DNA of 64,000 bases from Thermoanaerobaculia bacterium (GTDB lineage Bacteria > Acidobacteriota > Thermoanaerobaculia > Multivoradales > JAGPDF01): assembly GCA_018057705.1 (NCBI GenBank), contig JAGPDF010000012.1, positions 25,415 through 89,414 of the forward strand. The letters run 5' to 3'. The translations under genes were made by a program, and so were the position numbers. The notes beneath the pieces were generated by a model that was given only the letters and a program-made list of their open reading frames with translations, was not told the origin of the DNA and did not search any database. How positions within the stretch are numbered: the first letter of the stretch is position 1; every line of letters begins with the position of its first letter. Of this stretch, positions 9,188 to 16,582 are shown in pieces.

Positions 9188-9216
9188 GGGGGCACTCCGG
9201 CACTCGGGAATCCAGG
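9188..9216. repeat. 29-bp dispersed repeat, copy 1
   Basis: This stretch begins GGGGGCACTCCGGCACTCGG and recurs in reverse orientation at 14754-14782 with 28 of 29 bases identical. In both places it borders a palindromic repeat cluster. It is intergenic, just upstream of the acetyltransferase gene and directly abutting the inverted repeat at 9217. Confidence 0.75.
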
Positions 9217-9306
9217 AAAAATTGGTGACAGTTACCAATTTCCTGTAGTTGGGCGCGAAGACCCCGCCACGGTGAGTCTGGAAATTGGAAACTGTCACCA
9301 ATTTTT
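9217..9306. repeat. Inverted repeat with 27-bp arms
   Basis: The left arm (9217-9243) starts AAAAATTGGTGACAGTTACC and the right arm (9280-9306) is its reverse complement with one mismatch. The spacer is 36 bp. Each arm is itself near-palindromic around the GACAG centre. The AT-rich arms stand out from the very GC-rich surroundings. The arrangement resembles a BIME or MITE pair of REP-like units. No transposase is present in the window. Confidence 0.8.
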
Positions 9307-9334
9307 CCCCGAGCGCCCCTGACCGGCGAAAGTT

Positions 9335-9400
9335 GGGGACATATTGCGGCCGCTCGGGAGCTTGGGCGGCCCACGGACAGCGAAGCCGCTATGTGTCCCC
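9335..9400 (-). repeat. 66-bp palindromic repeat, copy 1 (inverted)
   Basis: On the minus strand it reads GGGGACACATAGCGGCTTCG at one end and GCGGCCGCAATATGTCCCC at the other, so its ends form a 16-bp imperfect inverted repeat. The same 66-bp unit, with the same ends and length, occurs at 14598-14663 and 14802-14867. An in-frame ATG for truA exists inside its last bases, but it is probably not the natural start. Confidence 0.85.
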
Positions 9401-9426
9401 GGCCGAGAGTGAGGGATGATCCGGCG

Positions 9427-10233
9427 GTGCCGAGTCTGCCGCCCTTCGTCGACGACCGTCCCCGCGACCACGCGGTGCCGGAGGGTCACCTGCGCTATCG
9501 CCTCGACATCGCCTACGTCGGCGCCGGCTACGGCGGCTGGCAGCGCCAGCCGAACGCCGACACCGTGCAGGCGCGCGTCGAGGCTGCGGTCGGGGAGCTC
9601 GTCGGCGAAGAGGTCGCCGTGGTCGGTGCGAGCCGGACCGATGCCGGCGTCCACGCCCGTGCCCAGGTGGCGCACGTCGATCTCGGCCGGCCGTTCTCGC
9701 TCCGGGGGCTGGTCCACGGCACCAATCACCTGCTGCCGGCCGGCATCCGGATTCTCGCCGCGCGAGTGGCGCCCGAGGGCTTCCACGCCCGCTTCTCGGC
9801 AACCGCCAAGGAGTACGCCTACCGCATCCGGCCGGGACGCTTCTTGCCGCCGGCGCTCGCGCCGTTCGTTCTCGCCGTCCCCGCTCGGCTCGACCTCGAA
9901 CGCTTGCAGGCAGCGACGCTGCGCCTGCCGGGGAGGCACGACTTCTCCTGCTTCGCTCTCGCCGGTGGCAGCCACCGCTCCCCCGTGCGCACGCTCTTGC
10001 GGGCCGCCTGGGAGGAGGAGGACTCCGGCCTCACGCTGCGAATTACGGGCGACGGCTTTCTGCGCGGCATGGTGCGGAGCCTCGTCGGCACCCTGCTCGA
10101 GGTCGCCCTCGGCCAGCGCTCCCCGGACGGCCTCGCGGCGCTGCTCGAGGGCGGCGACCGCGGCGCCGCCGGACCGACCGCCCCGGCGCACGGACTGACG
10201 CTCGAACGGATCGACTACCGGGCCGGGGGATAG
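9427..10233 (+). CDS. truA: tRNA pseudouridine(38-40) synthase TruA
   Basis: About 268 residues, within the normal range for TruA. The enzyme converts uridines 38-40 of tRNA anticodon arms to pseudouridine. The conserved start of the fold, YRLDIAYVGAGYGGWQRQPN, and the catalytic block GASRTDAGVHARAQ with the nucleophilic Asp are clear, followed by FHARFSATAKEYAYRI and GDGFLRGMVRSLVGTLLEV. I place the start at GTG 9427 because an in-frame ATG at 9391 lies inside the 66-bp repeat. A GTG at 9475 is a further option. The next gene, uppS, follows after about 50 bp in the same direction. Confidence 0.9.
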   Translation: MPSLPPFVDDRPRDHAVPEGHLRYRLDIAYVGAGYGGWQRQPNADTVQARVEAAVGELVGEEVAVVGASRTDAGVHARAQVAHVDLGRPFSLRGLVHGTNHLLPAGIRILAARVAPEGFHARFSATAKEYAYRIRPGRFLPPALAPFVLAVPARLDLERLQAATLRLPGRHDFSCFALAGGSHRSPVRTLLRAAWEEEDSGLTLRITGDGFLRGMVRSLVGTLLEVALGQRSPDGLAALLEGGDRGAAGPTAPAHGLTLERIDYRAGG

Positions 10234-10281
10234 GGCCGGCGCGAGGGTCCGGCGACCACACGCTGTGGTAGCTTGGATCGA

Positions 10282-11187
10282 ATGTCCGAGCCGCTGCTGC
10301 GGGTAGAACCCGGATCGCTGGAAGAGACCCTGCTGCGTCAGGTCGACCGCAGCCGGTTGCCGCGCCACGTCGCCATCATCATGGACGGCAACGGACGCTG
10401 GGCCGGCAAACGCTTCCTGCCGCGCATCGAGGGTCACCGCGCCGGCGTTCAGGCGGTGCGCGAAACCGTCGAGAGCGCCGCCCGCCTGGGGGTCGAGGTC
10501 CTGACCCTCTACGCCTTCTCGATCGAGAACTGGAAGCGGCCGCGGCACGAGGTCTGGACGCTCATGAACCTCCTCAAGGAGTTTCTCCGGCGCGAGATCC
10601 GCACTCTGGTCGACAACGACATCCGGCTGCACATCGTGGGCCGCTGGCGCGAGCTCGACCCGTCGGTCGTCGCCACTCTCGAGGAGGCGCTCGCCCGGAC
10701 CGCCGGGGGCAGGCGCATGGTGTTCAACATCGCGCTCAACTACTCGGGCCGCTGCGAAATCGTGGACGCCTGCCGGAGGCTCCTCGACCGGCGAGCGGCG
10801 GGGGAAGCGATCGAGCTCGACGAGGCCACGCTTTCGGGCGCGCTCGAGACCGCCGGGCAGCCGGACCCCGATCTGCTCATCCGGACCTCGGGCGAGATGC
10901 GGGTATCGAACTTTCTGCTCTGGCAGATCGCCTACTCCGAGATCGTCGTCACTGCGACCCTCTGGCCCGACTTCCGGCTGCGCCATCTCCTCGAGGCGAT
11001 CGTCACCTTCCAGGGACGCGAACGCCGTTTCGGAGGCCTCGATGCCCCCCCCGGCCCGGCCGCGGAGAACGGCCGCAGCGATGGCAGGGATGGCAGCGTC
11101 GCCGGCGCAGAACGCAGCGAGCGCTCCGGGGAGGCGGCGACGCCGAATCCCTCCGCCGCCACCGCGCAGACCTCCAACCCGAGCTGA
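10282..11187 (+). CDS. uppS: Undecaprenyl diphosphate synthase (cis-prenyltransferase)
   Basis: A 301-residue protein. UppS adds isopentenyl units to farnesyl diphosphate to make the lipid carrier for peptidoglycan. Signature VAIIMDGNGRWAGKR carries the catalytic Asp, followed by HRAGVQAVRE, TLYAFSIENWKRP, and the C-terminal LLIRTSGEMRVSNFLLWQIA. The catalytic core ends near residue 245. The last 55 residues (SVAGAERSERSGEAATPNPS) are a low-complexity Ser/Ala/Gly tail not normal for the family. I chose ATG 10282; a TTG three codons earlier (10273) is possible. cdsA, dxr and rseP follow, a common arrangement. Confidence 0.93.
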   Translation: MSEPLLRVEPGSLEETLLRQVDRSRLPRHVAIIMDGNGRWAGKRFLPRIEGHRAGVQAVRETVESAARLGVEVLTLYAFSIENWKRPRHEVWTLMNLLKEFLRREIRTLVDNDIRLHIVGRWRELDPSVVATLEEALARTAGGRRMVFNIALNYSGRCEIVDACRRLLDRRAAGEAIELDEATLSGALETAGQPDPDLLIRTSGEMRVSNFLLWQIAYSEIVVTATLWPDFRLRHLLEAIVTFQGRERRFGGLDAPPGPAAENGRSDGRDGSVAGAERSERSGEAATPNPSAATAQTSNPS

Positions 11188-11210
11188 CACCGAAAGAGCG
11201 GAAGCCATCG

Positions 11211-12041
11211 ATGAAACGTCTCCTCACGGCCGCCATCGGCGTGCCTGCCGCCCTCTTCGCCGTCTTCCGCTTTCCCGAGTGGGCCTTCCTCCTCCTGCTG
11301 CTGGTGGTCTTCGAGTGGGCGGCGATCGAGTTCCTGGCCATGGTGCGGCCGCTCGCGCCGCAGGCCCCCTGGCGCCTCCTCTTGGTCACCGCCCCGCTCG
11401 CTGCGGTGGCGGTCGAGCGGGCGCTTGCGAGCGGCCTCGCCCAGGGCTCGCGGCTCGACGCGCACTGGCTGCTGGCGCTCGCGGCCGCGATCGCGATCGT
11501 GCCGCCGGTGGCGGTCCTCGTCACCCGCACACCGATCGAGCAGGCGGTGCCGGCGTCGGCCATCCTGGGCTGGGCCACGCTCTACTTCGCCGCGCCGGTT
11601 GCGAGTCTCGTCCTCCTGCAGCAGCGCGACCCATGGATCTTCTTCCTGCTGCTCGCTATCGTCTGGCTCGGCGACACCGCCGCCTACTACGTCGGCTCGA
11701 CCTGGGGAAGGCACCGCCTGGCGCCGGTCGTCTCTCCGAAGAAGTCGTGGGAGGGGGCCATCGCCGGGCTCGCGACCTCGCTCGCTGCGACCGCCATCTG
11801 GTCGCTCTGGCGGCAGGGGGCCGTCGATCCGGCGCTCCTCGCCGTCGGCCTGGTGACGGCGATCGCGAGCCAGTTCGGCGATCTCGTCGAATCGCTGGTC
11901 AAACGAGCCGCGAACGTCAAGGATTCTGGCGCCATCCTGCCCGGGCACGGCGGTATGTTCGACCGCTTCGATGCCATGTTCCTCGCGGCACCGGTCATGC
12001 TCCTCGCGCTCTGGGCGGCTCGCGTCGAGCTCACGCGATGA
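11211..12041 (+). CDS. cdsA: Phosphatidate cytidylyltransferase
   Basis: A 276-residue integral membrane protein with about 7-8 hydrophobic segments. CdsA makes CDP-diacylglycerol from phosphatidic acid and CTP, the precursor of all membrane phospholipids. The C-terminal signature is present: SPKKSWEGAIAG, then QFGDLVESLVKRAANVKDSG, and HGGMFDRFDAM, with the metal-binding Asp residues. It lies 23 bp after uppS, and its stop overlaps the dxr ATG (ATGA), so it is translationally coupled to the isoprenoid gene downstream. Confidence 0.93.
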   Translation: MKRLLTAAIGVPAALFAVFRFPEWAFLLLLLVVFEWAAIEFLAMVRPLAPQAPWRLLLVTAPLAAVAVERALASGLAQGSRLDAHWLLALAAAIAIVPPVAVLVTRTPIEQAVPASAILGWATLYFAAPVASLVLLQQRDPWIFFLLLAIVWLGDTAAYYVGSTWGRHRLAPVVSPKKSWEGAIAGLATSLAATAIWSLWRQGAVDPALLAVGLVTAIASQFGDLVESLVKRAANVKDSGAILPGHGGMFDRFDAMFLAAPVMLLALWAARVELTR

Positions 12042-13201
12042 TTCAGCGCCTCGCGCTGCTCGGCGCCACCGGCTCGATCGGCGACTCCACGGTCGAGGTC
12101 GTCCGGCATCATCCCGGGCGCCTCGCGATCTCGACCATCGGCGCCCTGGGCAGGAATCCCGAGGCGCTGCTCGCGCTGGCACGGGAGTTTCGCCCGCGGC
12201 TCATCGCGGTCGTCGACCCGAAGGTAGCGCGCGACATCCGGCCGGAGCTGCCTCCCGGAGTCGAGATCGCCGCCGGGCCCGAGGCCCTCGTCGCCGCCGC
12301 CACGCACCCCGCGGTCGACAAGGTCGTGGCGGCCATCGTCGGGGCCGCGGGCCTTCCTCCGGTCGCCGCGGCGCTCGCGGCGGGCAAGTCGGTCGCCCTG
12401 GCCAACAAGGAGTCGCTGGTCGTCGCCGGCCGGCTGCTGACCGACCTCGCGCACGCCAACGGCGTCGAGATCGTGCCGATCGACAGCGAGCACGTCGCCC
12501 TTCACCAGGCTCTGCGTTGCGGCACCCGCACGGAGGTTCGGCGGCTCGTCCTGACGGCCTCCGGTGGACCGTTCCTGCATCGCGATCCGGCGACCTTCGC
12601 GTCCATCGGCAGAGAGGAGGCGCTGCGGCATCCGACCTGGTCGATGGGCGCCAAGATCAGCATCGACTCCGCGACCCTGGTCAACAAGGGGCTCGAGCTC
12701 ATCGAAGCGTCGCACCTGTTCGGCGTCCCGCCCGAGGCGATCGACGTCGTCATCCACCCGCGCTCCCTGGTGCACTCCATGGTCGAGTTCCGCGACGGCT
12801 CCTGGATGGCGCAGCTCTCGGTCAACGACATGATCTTCCCGATTCAATACGCGCTCGCCTATCCCGAACGTTGGCCGAACGAGTTCCCGCGCCTCGCGCT
12901 CGCCGAGCTCGGCACGCTCGAGTTCCTGCCGCTCGACAACCGGCGCTTCCCGGCGGTCCAGATGGCGCGCGCAGCGCTCGCCGCGGGCGAGAGTGCGCCG
13001 GCCGTCCTGAACGCCGCCAACGAGGTGGCCGTCCACGCCTTCCTGGACGGCCGGATCGGCTACACCGACATCCTCGCCATCATCTCGGACGTCCTCGAGA
13101 GCCATCGCCCGGCGGGGGTCGCCGACCTCGAAGCGGCCCTCGAGTGGGATCGCTGGGGACGCGAGCGCGCCGCCGGGGCGCTTTCCAAGCGCTCGCGGTA
13201 G
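12038..13201 (+). CDS. dxr: 1-deoxy-D-xylulose 5-phosphate reductoisomerase
   Basis: A 387-residue protein, standard length. It converts DXP to 2-C-methyl-D-erythritol 4-phosphate with NADPH and a divalent metal, the committed step of the MEP isoprenoid pathway. Visible: NADPH-binding LLGATGSIGDSTVEV (residues 7-21), ALANKESLV, metal and substrate residues in IPIDSEH-type segment VPIDSEHVALHQ, ASGGPF, and SMGAKISIDSATLVNKGLEL. The ATG at 12038 overlaps the cdsA stop. The product feeds the substrate of UppS, which is encoded two genes upstream. Confidence 0.95.
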   Translation: MIQRLALLGATGSIGDSTVEVVRHHPGRLAISTIGALGRNPEALLALAREFRPRLIAVVDPKVARDIRPELPPGVEIAAGPEALVAAATHPAVDKVVAAIVGAAGLPPVAAALAAGKSVALANKESLVVAGRLLTDLAHANGVEIVPIDSEHVALHQALRCGTRTEVRRLVLTASGGPFLHRDPATFASIGREEALRHPTWSMGAKISIDSATLVNKGLELIEASHLFGVPPEAIDVVIHPRSLVHSMVEFRDGSWMAQLSVNDMIFPIQYALAYPERWPNEFPRLALAELGTLEFLPLDNRRFPAVQMARAALAAGESAPAVLNAANEVAVHAFLDGRIGYTDILAIISDVLESHRPAGVADLEAALEWDRWGRERAAGALSKRSR

Positions 13202-13220
13202 AGATAGTCTCCAGCGCCCC

Positions 13221-14522
13221 ATGCTCCACCTCCTATCCAATACCGCCGCCTTCATCTTCGCCCTAGGCGTCATCATCTTCGTCCACGAAGCCGGCCACCT
13301 CCTGGTCGCCAAGGCCTTTGGAATGAAGGTGCTCGCCTTCTCTCTCGGCTTCGGGAAGCGCCTGTTCGGCTGGCAGATCGGCGAAACCGAGTACAAGGTC
13401 TCGCTGGTGCCCCTCGGCGGCTACGTCAAGCTCTCGGGCGAAGAACCCGGGGAATCGACCGACGACCCGCGCGACTTCCTCAACCAGCCGCGCTGGCAGC
13501 GCATCCTGGTCTATCTCGCCGGCCCACTGATGAACGGCGTGCTCTCGATTCTGCTGATCGCCGGGCTGTTCATGGTGGGCATCGAGGTGCCGGCGCTGCA
13601 GAGCGTGCCGTCGGTCATCGGCACGGTCGAGCCGGACTCGCCGGGCGCCGATGCCGGCCTCCTGGCCGGCGACGAGATCGTCGCCATCGACGGCCAGAAA
13701 GTGAGCCGCTGGCAGGACGTGGCGTTCACCGTCCTCACCGGCATCGGCAAGCCTCTCGAGTTCGAGATCGAACGCGATGGCGAGCGCAGCAAGGTCCGCG
13801 TCACGCCCGAGAAGCCCGCGGACTTCGACTTCGGCGACGCCGGCATCTACCCGAAGCTGCTGCCGCGGATCGGCGACATCGTCGCCGGCGGGCCCGCCGA
13901 GGCCGCCGGATTCCGCCTCGGTGACGAAGTGCGAAGCCTCGATGGGCGCCCCCTGGGAAGCCCCGCCGACTTCGTGGACTACATCGAGAAACACACCGGG
14001 ACGGCGGTCGTGGTGGAGGTCCTGCGCGCCGGCGCGCTCACCCACCTCTCCGTGGTGCCGGCGGATCAGGGCGGCAAGGGGCGCATCGGCGTGCGGCTGA
14101 CCGTCGCGCAGCGCTATCCACCGCTCGCGGCGCTGCGCGAAAGCGTGCGCTTCAACTACGACATTGCCAAGCAGACGCTGGCGGTCATCGGCAAGATCTT
14201 CAAGCGCGAAGTGGCGGCGAAGAGCGCGCTCGCAGGGCCGATCGAGATCGCCGCCCAGTCCGGCGCCGCGGCGCGCACCGGGTTCAAGAACCTGCTCTAT
14301 CTGATGGGGGTTCTGAGCCTCTCCATCGGACTGTTGAATCTCTTCCCGATCCCGGTGCTCGACGGCGGTCAGATCACCATCCTGCTGATCGAGAGCGTGA
14401 TGCGCCGCGATCTCTCCATGGCCGTCAAGGAGCGCATCGCCCAGGTGGGGCTCGCGCTAGTGGTGCTCTTGATGGTCACCGTTCTCTACTTCGATCTCTC
14501 CAAGAACCTGCTCGGCAAGTAG
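13221..14522 (+). CDS. rseP: RseP-family site-2 zinc metalloprotease
   Basis: A 433-residue inner-membrane protease. The zinc motif HEAGH is at residues 22-26 in the first membrane helix and the second conserved motif, NLFPIPVLDGG, is near 373-383. Between them are two PDZ-like domains (about 125-200 and 210-290, for example DSPGADAGLLAGDEIVAIDG and GPAEAAGFRLGDEV). The family cleaves membrane-spanning anti-sigma factors and remnant signal peptides. It lies 19 bp after dxr and ends the uppS-cdsA-dxr-rseP group. It is followed by a repeat-filled gap. Confidence 0.93.
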   Translation: MLHLLSNTAAFIFALGVIIFVHEAGHLLVAKAFGMKVLAFSLGFGKRLFGWQIGETEYKVSLVPLGGYVKLSGEEPGESTDDPRDFLNQPRWQRILVYLAGPLMNGVLSILLIAGLFMVGIEVPALQSVPSVIGTVEPDSPGADAGLLAGDEIVAIDGQKVSRWQDVAFTVLTGIGKPLEFEIERDGERSKVRVTPEKPADFDFGDAGIYPKLLPRIGDIVAGGPAEAAGFRLGDEVRSLDGRPLGSPADFVDYIEKHTGTAVVVEVLRAGALTHLSVVPADQGGKGRIGVRLTVAQRYPPLAALRESVRFNYDIAKQTLAVIGKIFKREVAAKSALAGPIEIAAQSGAAARTGFKNLLYLMGVLSLSIGLLNLFPIPVLDGGQITILLIESVMRRDLSMAVKERIAQVGLALVVLLMVTVLYFDLSKNLLGK

Positions 14523-14597
14523 TTCCGCGCGTTTTCAACTCGGCGCCCGACAGGCCTCTTGCCCGGGGTCCTGTCTGGCCAGCTTCCCGGCGTTTCC

Positions 14598-14663
14598 GGG
14601 GACACATAGCGGCTTCGGCGCCCGTGGGCCGCCGAAGCGCCTGAGCGGCCGCAATATGTCCCC
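14598..14663 (+). repeat. 66-bp palindromic repeat, copy 2
   Basis: Begins GGGGACACATAGCGGCTTCG and ends GCGGCCGCAATATGTCCCC. It has the same length and ends as copies at 9335-9400 (inverted) and 14802-14867. This copy also has a strong inner stem in which GGCTTCGGCG pairs with CGCCGAAGC across GCCCGTGGGC. It lies 75 bp after the rseP stop. The gap from 14523 to 14877 holds no plausible gene and is made mainly of these repeats. Confidence 0.85.
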
Positions 14664-14708
14664 AACTTTCACCGGAAAGAAGAGCTGCCGACCAGGGGCG
14701 CTCTGGCG

Positions 14709-14767
14709 CTCGGGAACCCAGGGTGGGCGACCACGCTTCAAATAGGAGCCCGCCCTGGGTTCCCGAG
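14709..14767. repeat. Inverted repeat with 20-bp arms
   Basis: The left arm 14709-14728 reads CTCGGGAACCCAGGGTGGGC. The right arm 14748-14767 is its reverse complement with one mismatch. The loop is 19 bp. The outer part of each arm, CTCGGGAACCCAGG, is the same motif that ends the 29-bp dispersed repeat. No T-run follows, so I see it as a repeat unit between two 66-bp copies and not as a clear terminator. Confidence 0.7.
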
Positions 14768-14782
14768 TGCCGGAGTGCCCCC
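14754..14782. repeat. 29-bp dispersed repeat, copy 2 (inverted)
   Basis: The reverse complement begins GGGGGCACTCCGGCACTCGG and matches 9188-9216 at 28 of 29 positions. It overlaps the right arm of the neighbouring inverted repeat and lies 19 bp before the third 66-bp unit. Confidence 0.75.
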
Positions 14783-14801
14783 GCACCGCTGCTCGACGGG
14801 A

Positions 14802-14867
14802 GGGGACACATAGCGGCTGGAGATCCCGCTGGCCGCCACGGAGTTCGAGCGGCCGCAATGTGTCCCC
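14802..14867 (+). repeat. 66-bp palindromic repeat, copy 3
   Basis: Begins GGGGACACATAGCGGCTGGA and ends GAGCGGCCGCAATGTGTCCC plus one C. Same length and ends as the other two copies, but the central 25 bp differ and lack the long inner stem of copy 2. It lies 10 bp from the nfo stop codon on the other strand. Confidence 0.8.
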
Positions 14868-14877
14868 GAATGCCTAC

Positions 14878-15771
14878 CTAGATCAAACCGCGCAGGATCG
14901 CGAGGTCGCGCGCGTGCCCGAGCTCGTCGTCCCCGAACGGCGTCTCGAGGATCATCGGTGCGTGGCGCAGACGGGGCTCGGCAAGCAGACGTCGGAACGG
15001 CTCGACCCCGAGACAGCCTTCTCCGAGGTTGGCGTGGCGGTCCTTGTGCGACCCCAACGCTCCGACCGAATCGTTCAGGTGGACCCCGCCGACGAGGTCG
15101 AATCCGAGATGAGCGTCGAGCTCGGCCAGGAAGTCGTCCCAGCCGGCAGCGCTGTCGATGGCGTAGCCGGCGGCGAAGGCATGACAGGTGTCGAGGCAGA
15201 TGCCCAGCCGATCCCGGCTCGCGGCGCGCGACCGGATCGCCCCCAGATGCTCGAGCCGGCTGCCCAGTACCGTCCCCTGCCCGGCCGTGATCTCGAGCAA
15301 CACACGGGTGGGGCAGTCGCCGAGCCCGGCGTCCACGGCATCGAGCGACCGGGCAATGGCCGTCAGGCCCTCCTCGACCCCGGTTCCGAGGTGCGCCCCG
15401 GGGTGCACCACCAGCGCCGGGACACCGAGCGCCGCACAACGACGCAGCTCGTCGGCGAGGGCGGCGCGCGACTTCGCCAGGATCTGCGGATCGGGTGCAG
15501 CGAGGTTGATGAGATAGGCCGCGTGCGCGACGACCGGCCCGATCGCGCTCGCTGCGTGCGCGGTGCGAAAGGCCAGGGCGTCCTCCGGCAGCAGCGCTTT
15601 GCTCTGCCACTGGCTCGGGCTCTTGACGAAGATCTGGAGCGCCTCGCAGGCCAGATCGGTGCCCCGCCGCACGCCTTCGGCGAGCCCCCCGGCTACCGAG
15701 ACGTGCGCGCCGAGAAGCGGGGACTGTCCCCGCTTCTTTGGGGACTGTCCCCGATTCTCTGTCGTCTTCAT
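14878..15771 (-). CDS. nfo: Endonuclease IV (AP endonuclease)
   Basis: A 297-residue protein. Endonuclease IV cuts DNA 5' of abasic sites using three zinc ions. The core begins LLGAHVSVAGGLAEGV and shows the zinc-ligand blocks VVHPGAHLGTG, ICLDTCHAFAAGY, GGVHLNDSVGALGSHKDRHA and ILETPFGDDE. The family normally starts at or just before the LLGAHVS segment. Here about 18 extra residues (with RGQSP twice) are encoded by two copies of a GGGGACTGTCCCC palindrome placed between ATG 15771 and the core. No ATG, GTG or TTG lies closer to the core in frame, so the repeat seems to be translated. Confidence 0.9.
   Translation of the reverse strand: MKTTENRGQSPKKRGQSPLLGAHVSVAGGLAEGVRRGTDLACEALQIFVKSPSQWQSKALLPEDALAFRTAHAASAIGPVVAHAAYLINLAAPDPQILAKSRAALADELRRCAALGVPALVVHPGAHLGTGVEEGLTAIARSLDAVDAGLGDCPTRVLLEITAGQGTVLGSRLEHLGAIRSRAASRDRLGICLDTCHAFAAGYAIDSAAGWDDFLAELDAHLGFDLVGGVHLNDSVGALGSHKDRHANLGEGCLGVEPFRRLLAEPRLRHAPMILETPFGDDELGHARDLAILRGLI
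15713..15752. repeat. Paired GGGGACTGTCCCC palindromes inside the nfo 5' end
   Basis: A perfect 25-bp palindrome centred on GGGGACTGTCCCC spans 15713-15737 (outer bases AGAAGC and GCTTCT), and a second GGGGACTGTCCCC lies at 15740-15752. Both are inside the nfo reading frame, in its first 20 codons. Their GGGGAC...GTCCCC ends resemble those of the 66-bp repeats. Confidence 0.8.
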
Positions 15772-15835
15772 GACCCCACTCTAGCTGCAAGGCACCTCGG
15801 TTCGATCGGCGGGCGCCTGCTAGACTGCGCTCACC

Positions 15836-16582
15836 GTGGCTGGGCGTTTCGTGCGGCTCGTACAAAGTCTGCTCTGGGGAGTCGTGCTGCTGGCGGTTTT
15901 CGGCGCCACGGCCTATCTCTCGTTCAACCTGTTCGTTCGGCGGGGGGCGATGACCGTGCCGGAGCTCGCCGGCCTCACCGCCGAGGAGGCCTCCCGTCTG
16001 CTGGTGGACCAGGGTCTGCTCTTCCGCGCCGCCGAACCCGCCGGGCGCTGGAACGCCGAGGTCGCTGAGGGCCGGGTCATCGAGACCCGTCCCCGCGCCG
16101 GCGGCTTCGTCAAGCGCGGCAGCGCGGTGGAAGTCGTGCTCTCCCTGGGAGTGCGGCAGGCCAGTGTGCCGAATCTCGCCGGCAAGGCGATGAGCGCTGC
16201 CCAGCTCACTGTCCAGTCCGAGGGGCTCGTGCTCGGCGACACGCTCTCGATCGCGAGCTCAGCGGGTGAGCCCGGAACGATCGTCGGCCAGGACCCGCCT
16301 CCCGGAGCGAGCGTCCCCGCCGGCACCCGGATCGACCTGCTGGTTGCGCTGGACGCTCCGGCCGACACCTTCGTCATGCCGGATCTGGTCTATCGGCGCT
16401 ACGAACCGGTGCGCAACTACTTCGAGGGCGGCGGCTTCCGCATCGGCGCGGTCAAGTTCGAGCCCTACGAAGGCATCTCGGACGGCACGATCCTGCGCCA
16501 GAATCCCCTGCCGGGGCACCCGCTCCGTCGGCGGGACGTCATCTCGCTCGTCGTCGCCGCCGCCCAGGGAGCCCTGCCGTGA
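15836..16582 (+). CDS. Membrane-anchored PASTA-domain protein
   Basis: A 248-residue protein from GTG 15836. One membrane segment (about 11-32, LLWGVVLLAVFGATAYLSFN) is followed by three PASTA domains: about 38-103 (MTVPELAGLTAEEASRLLVD), 105-170 (VPNLAGKAMSAAQLTVQSEG) and 174-243 (VMPDLVYRRYEPVRNYFEGG). PASTA domains bind peptidoglycan fragments and usually belong to PrkC-type kinases or PBPs. This protein has no kinase or transpeptidase part. It is probably a murein-binding envelope protein facing the periplasm. Its stop overlaps the rpe start (GTGA). Confidence 0.85.
   Translation: MAGRFVRLVQSLLWGVVLLAVFGATAYLSFNLFVRRGAMTVPELAGLTAEEASRLLVDQGLLFRAAEPAGRWNAEVAEGRVIETRPRAGGFVKRGSAVEVVLSLGVRQASVPNLAGKAMSAAQLTVQSEGLVLGDTLSIASSAGEPGTIVGQDPPPGASVPAGTRIDLLVALDAPADTFVMPDLVYRRYEPVRNYFEGGGFRIGAVKFEPYEGISDGTILRQNPLPGHPLRRRDVISLVVAAAQGALP

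Noticed and set aside
14738-15865. A plus/minus frame spanning the repeat cluster that encodes GGTPALGNPG
   Set aside because: It results from the 29-bp repeat and the antisense of nfo; it shows no protein family motif.
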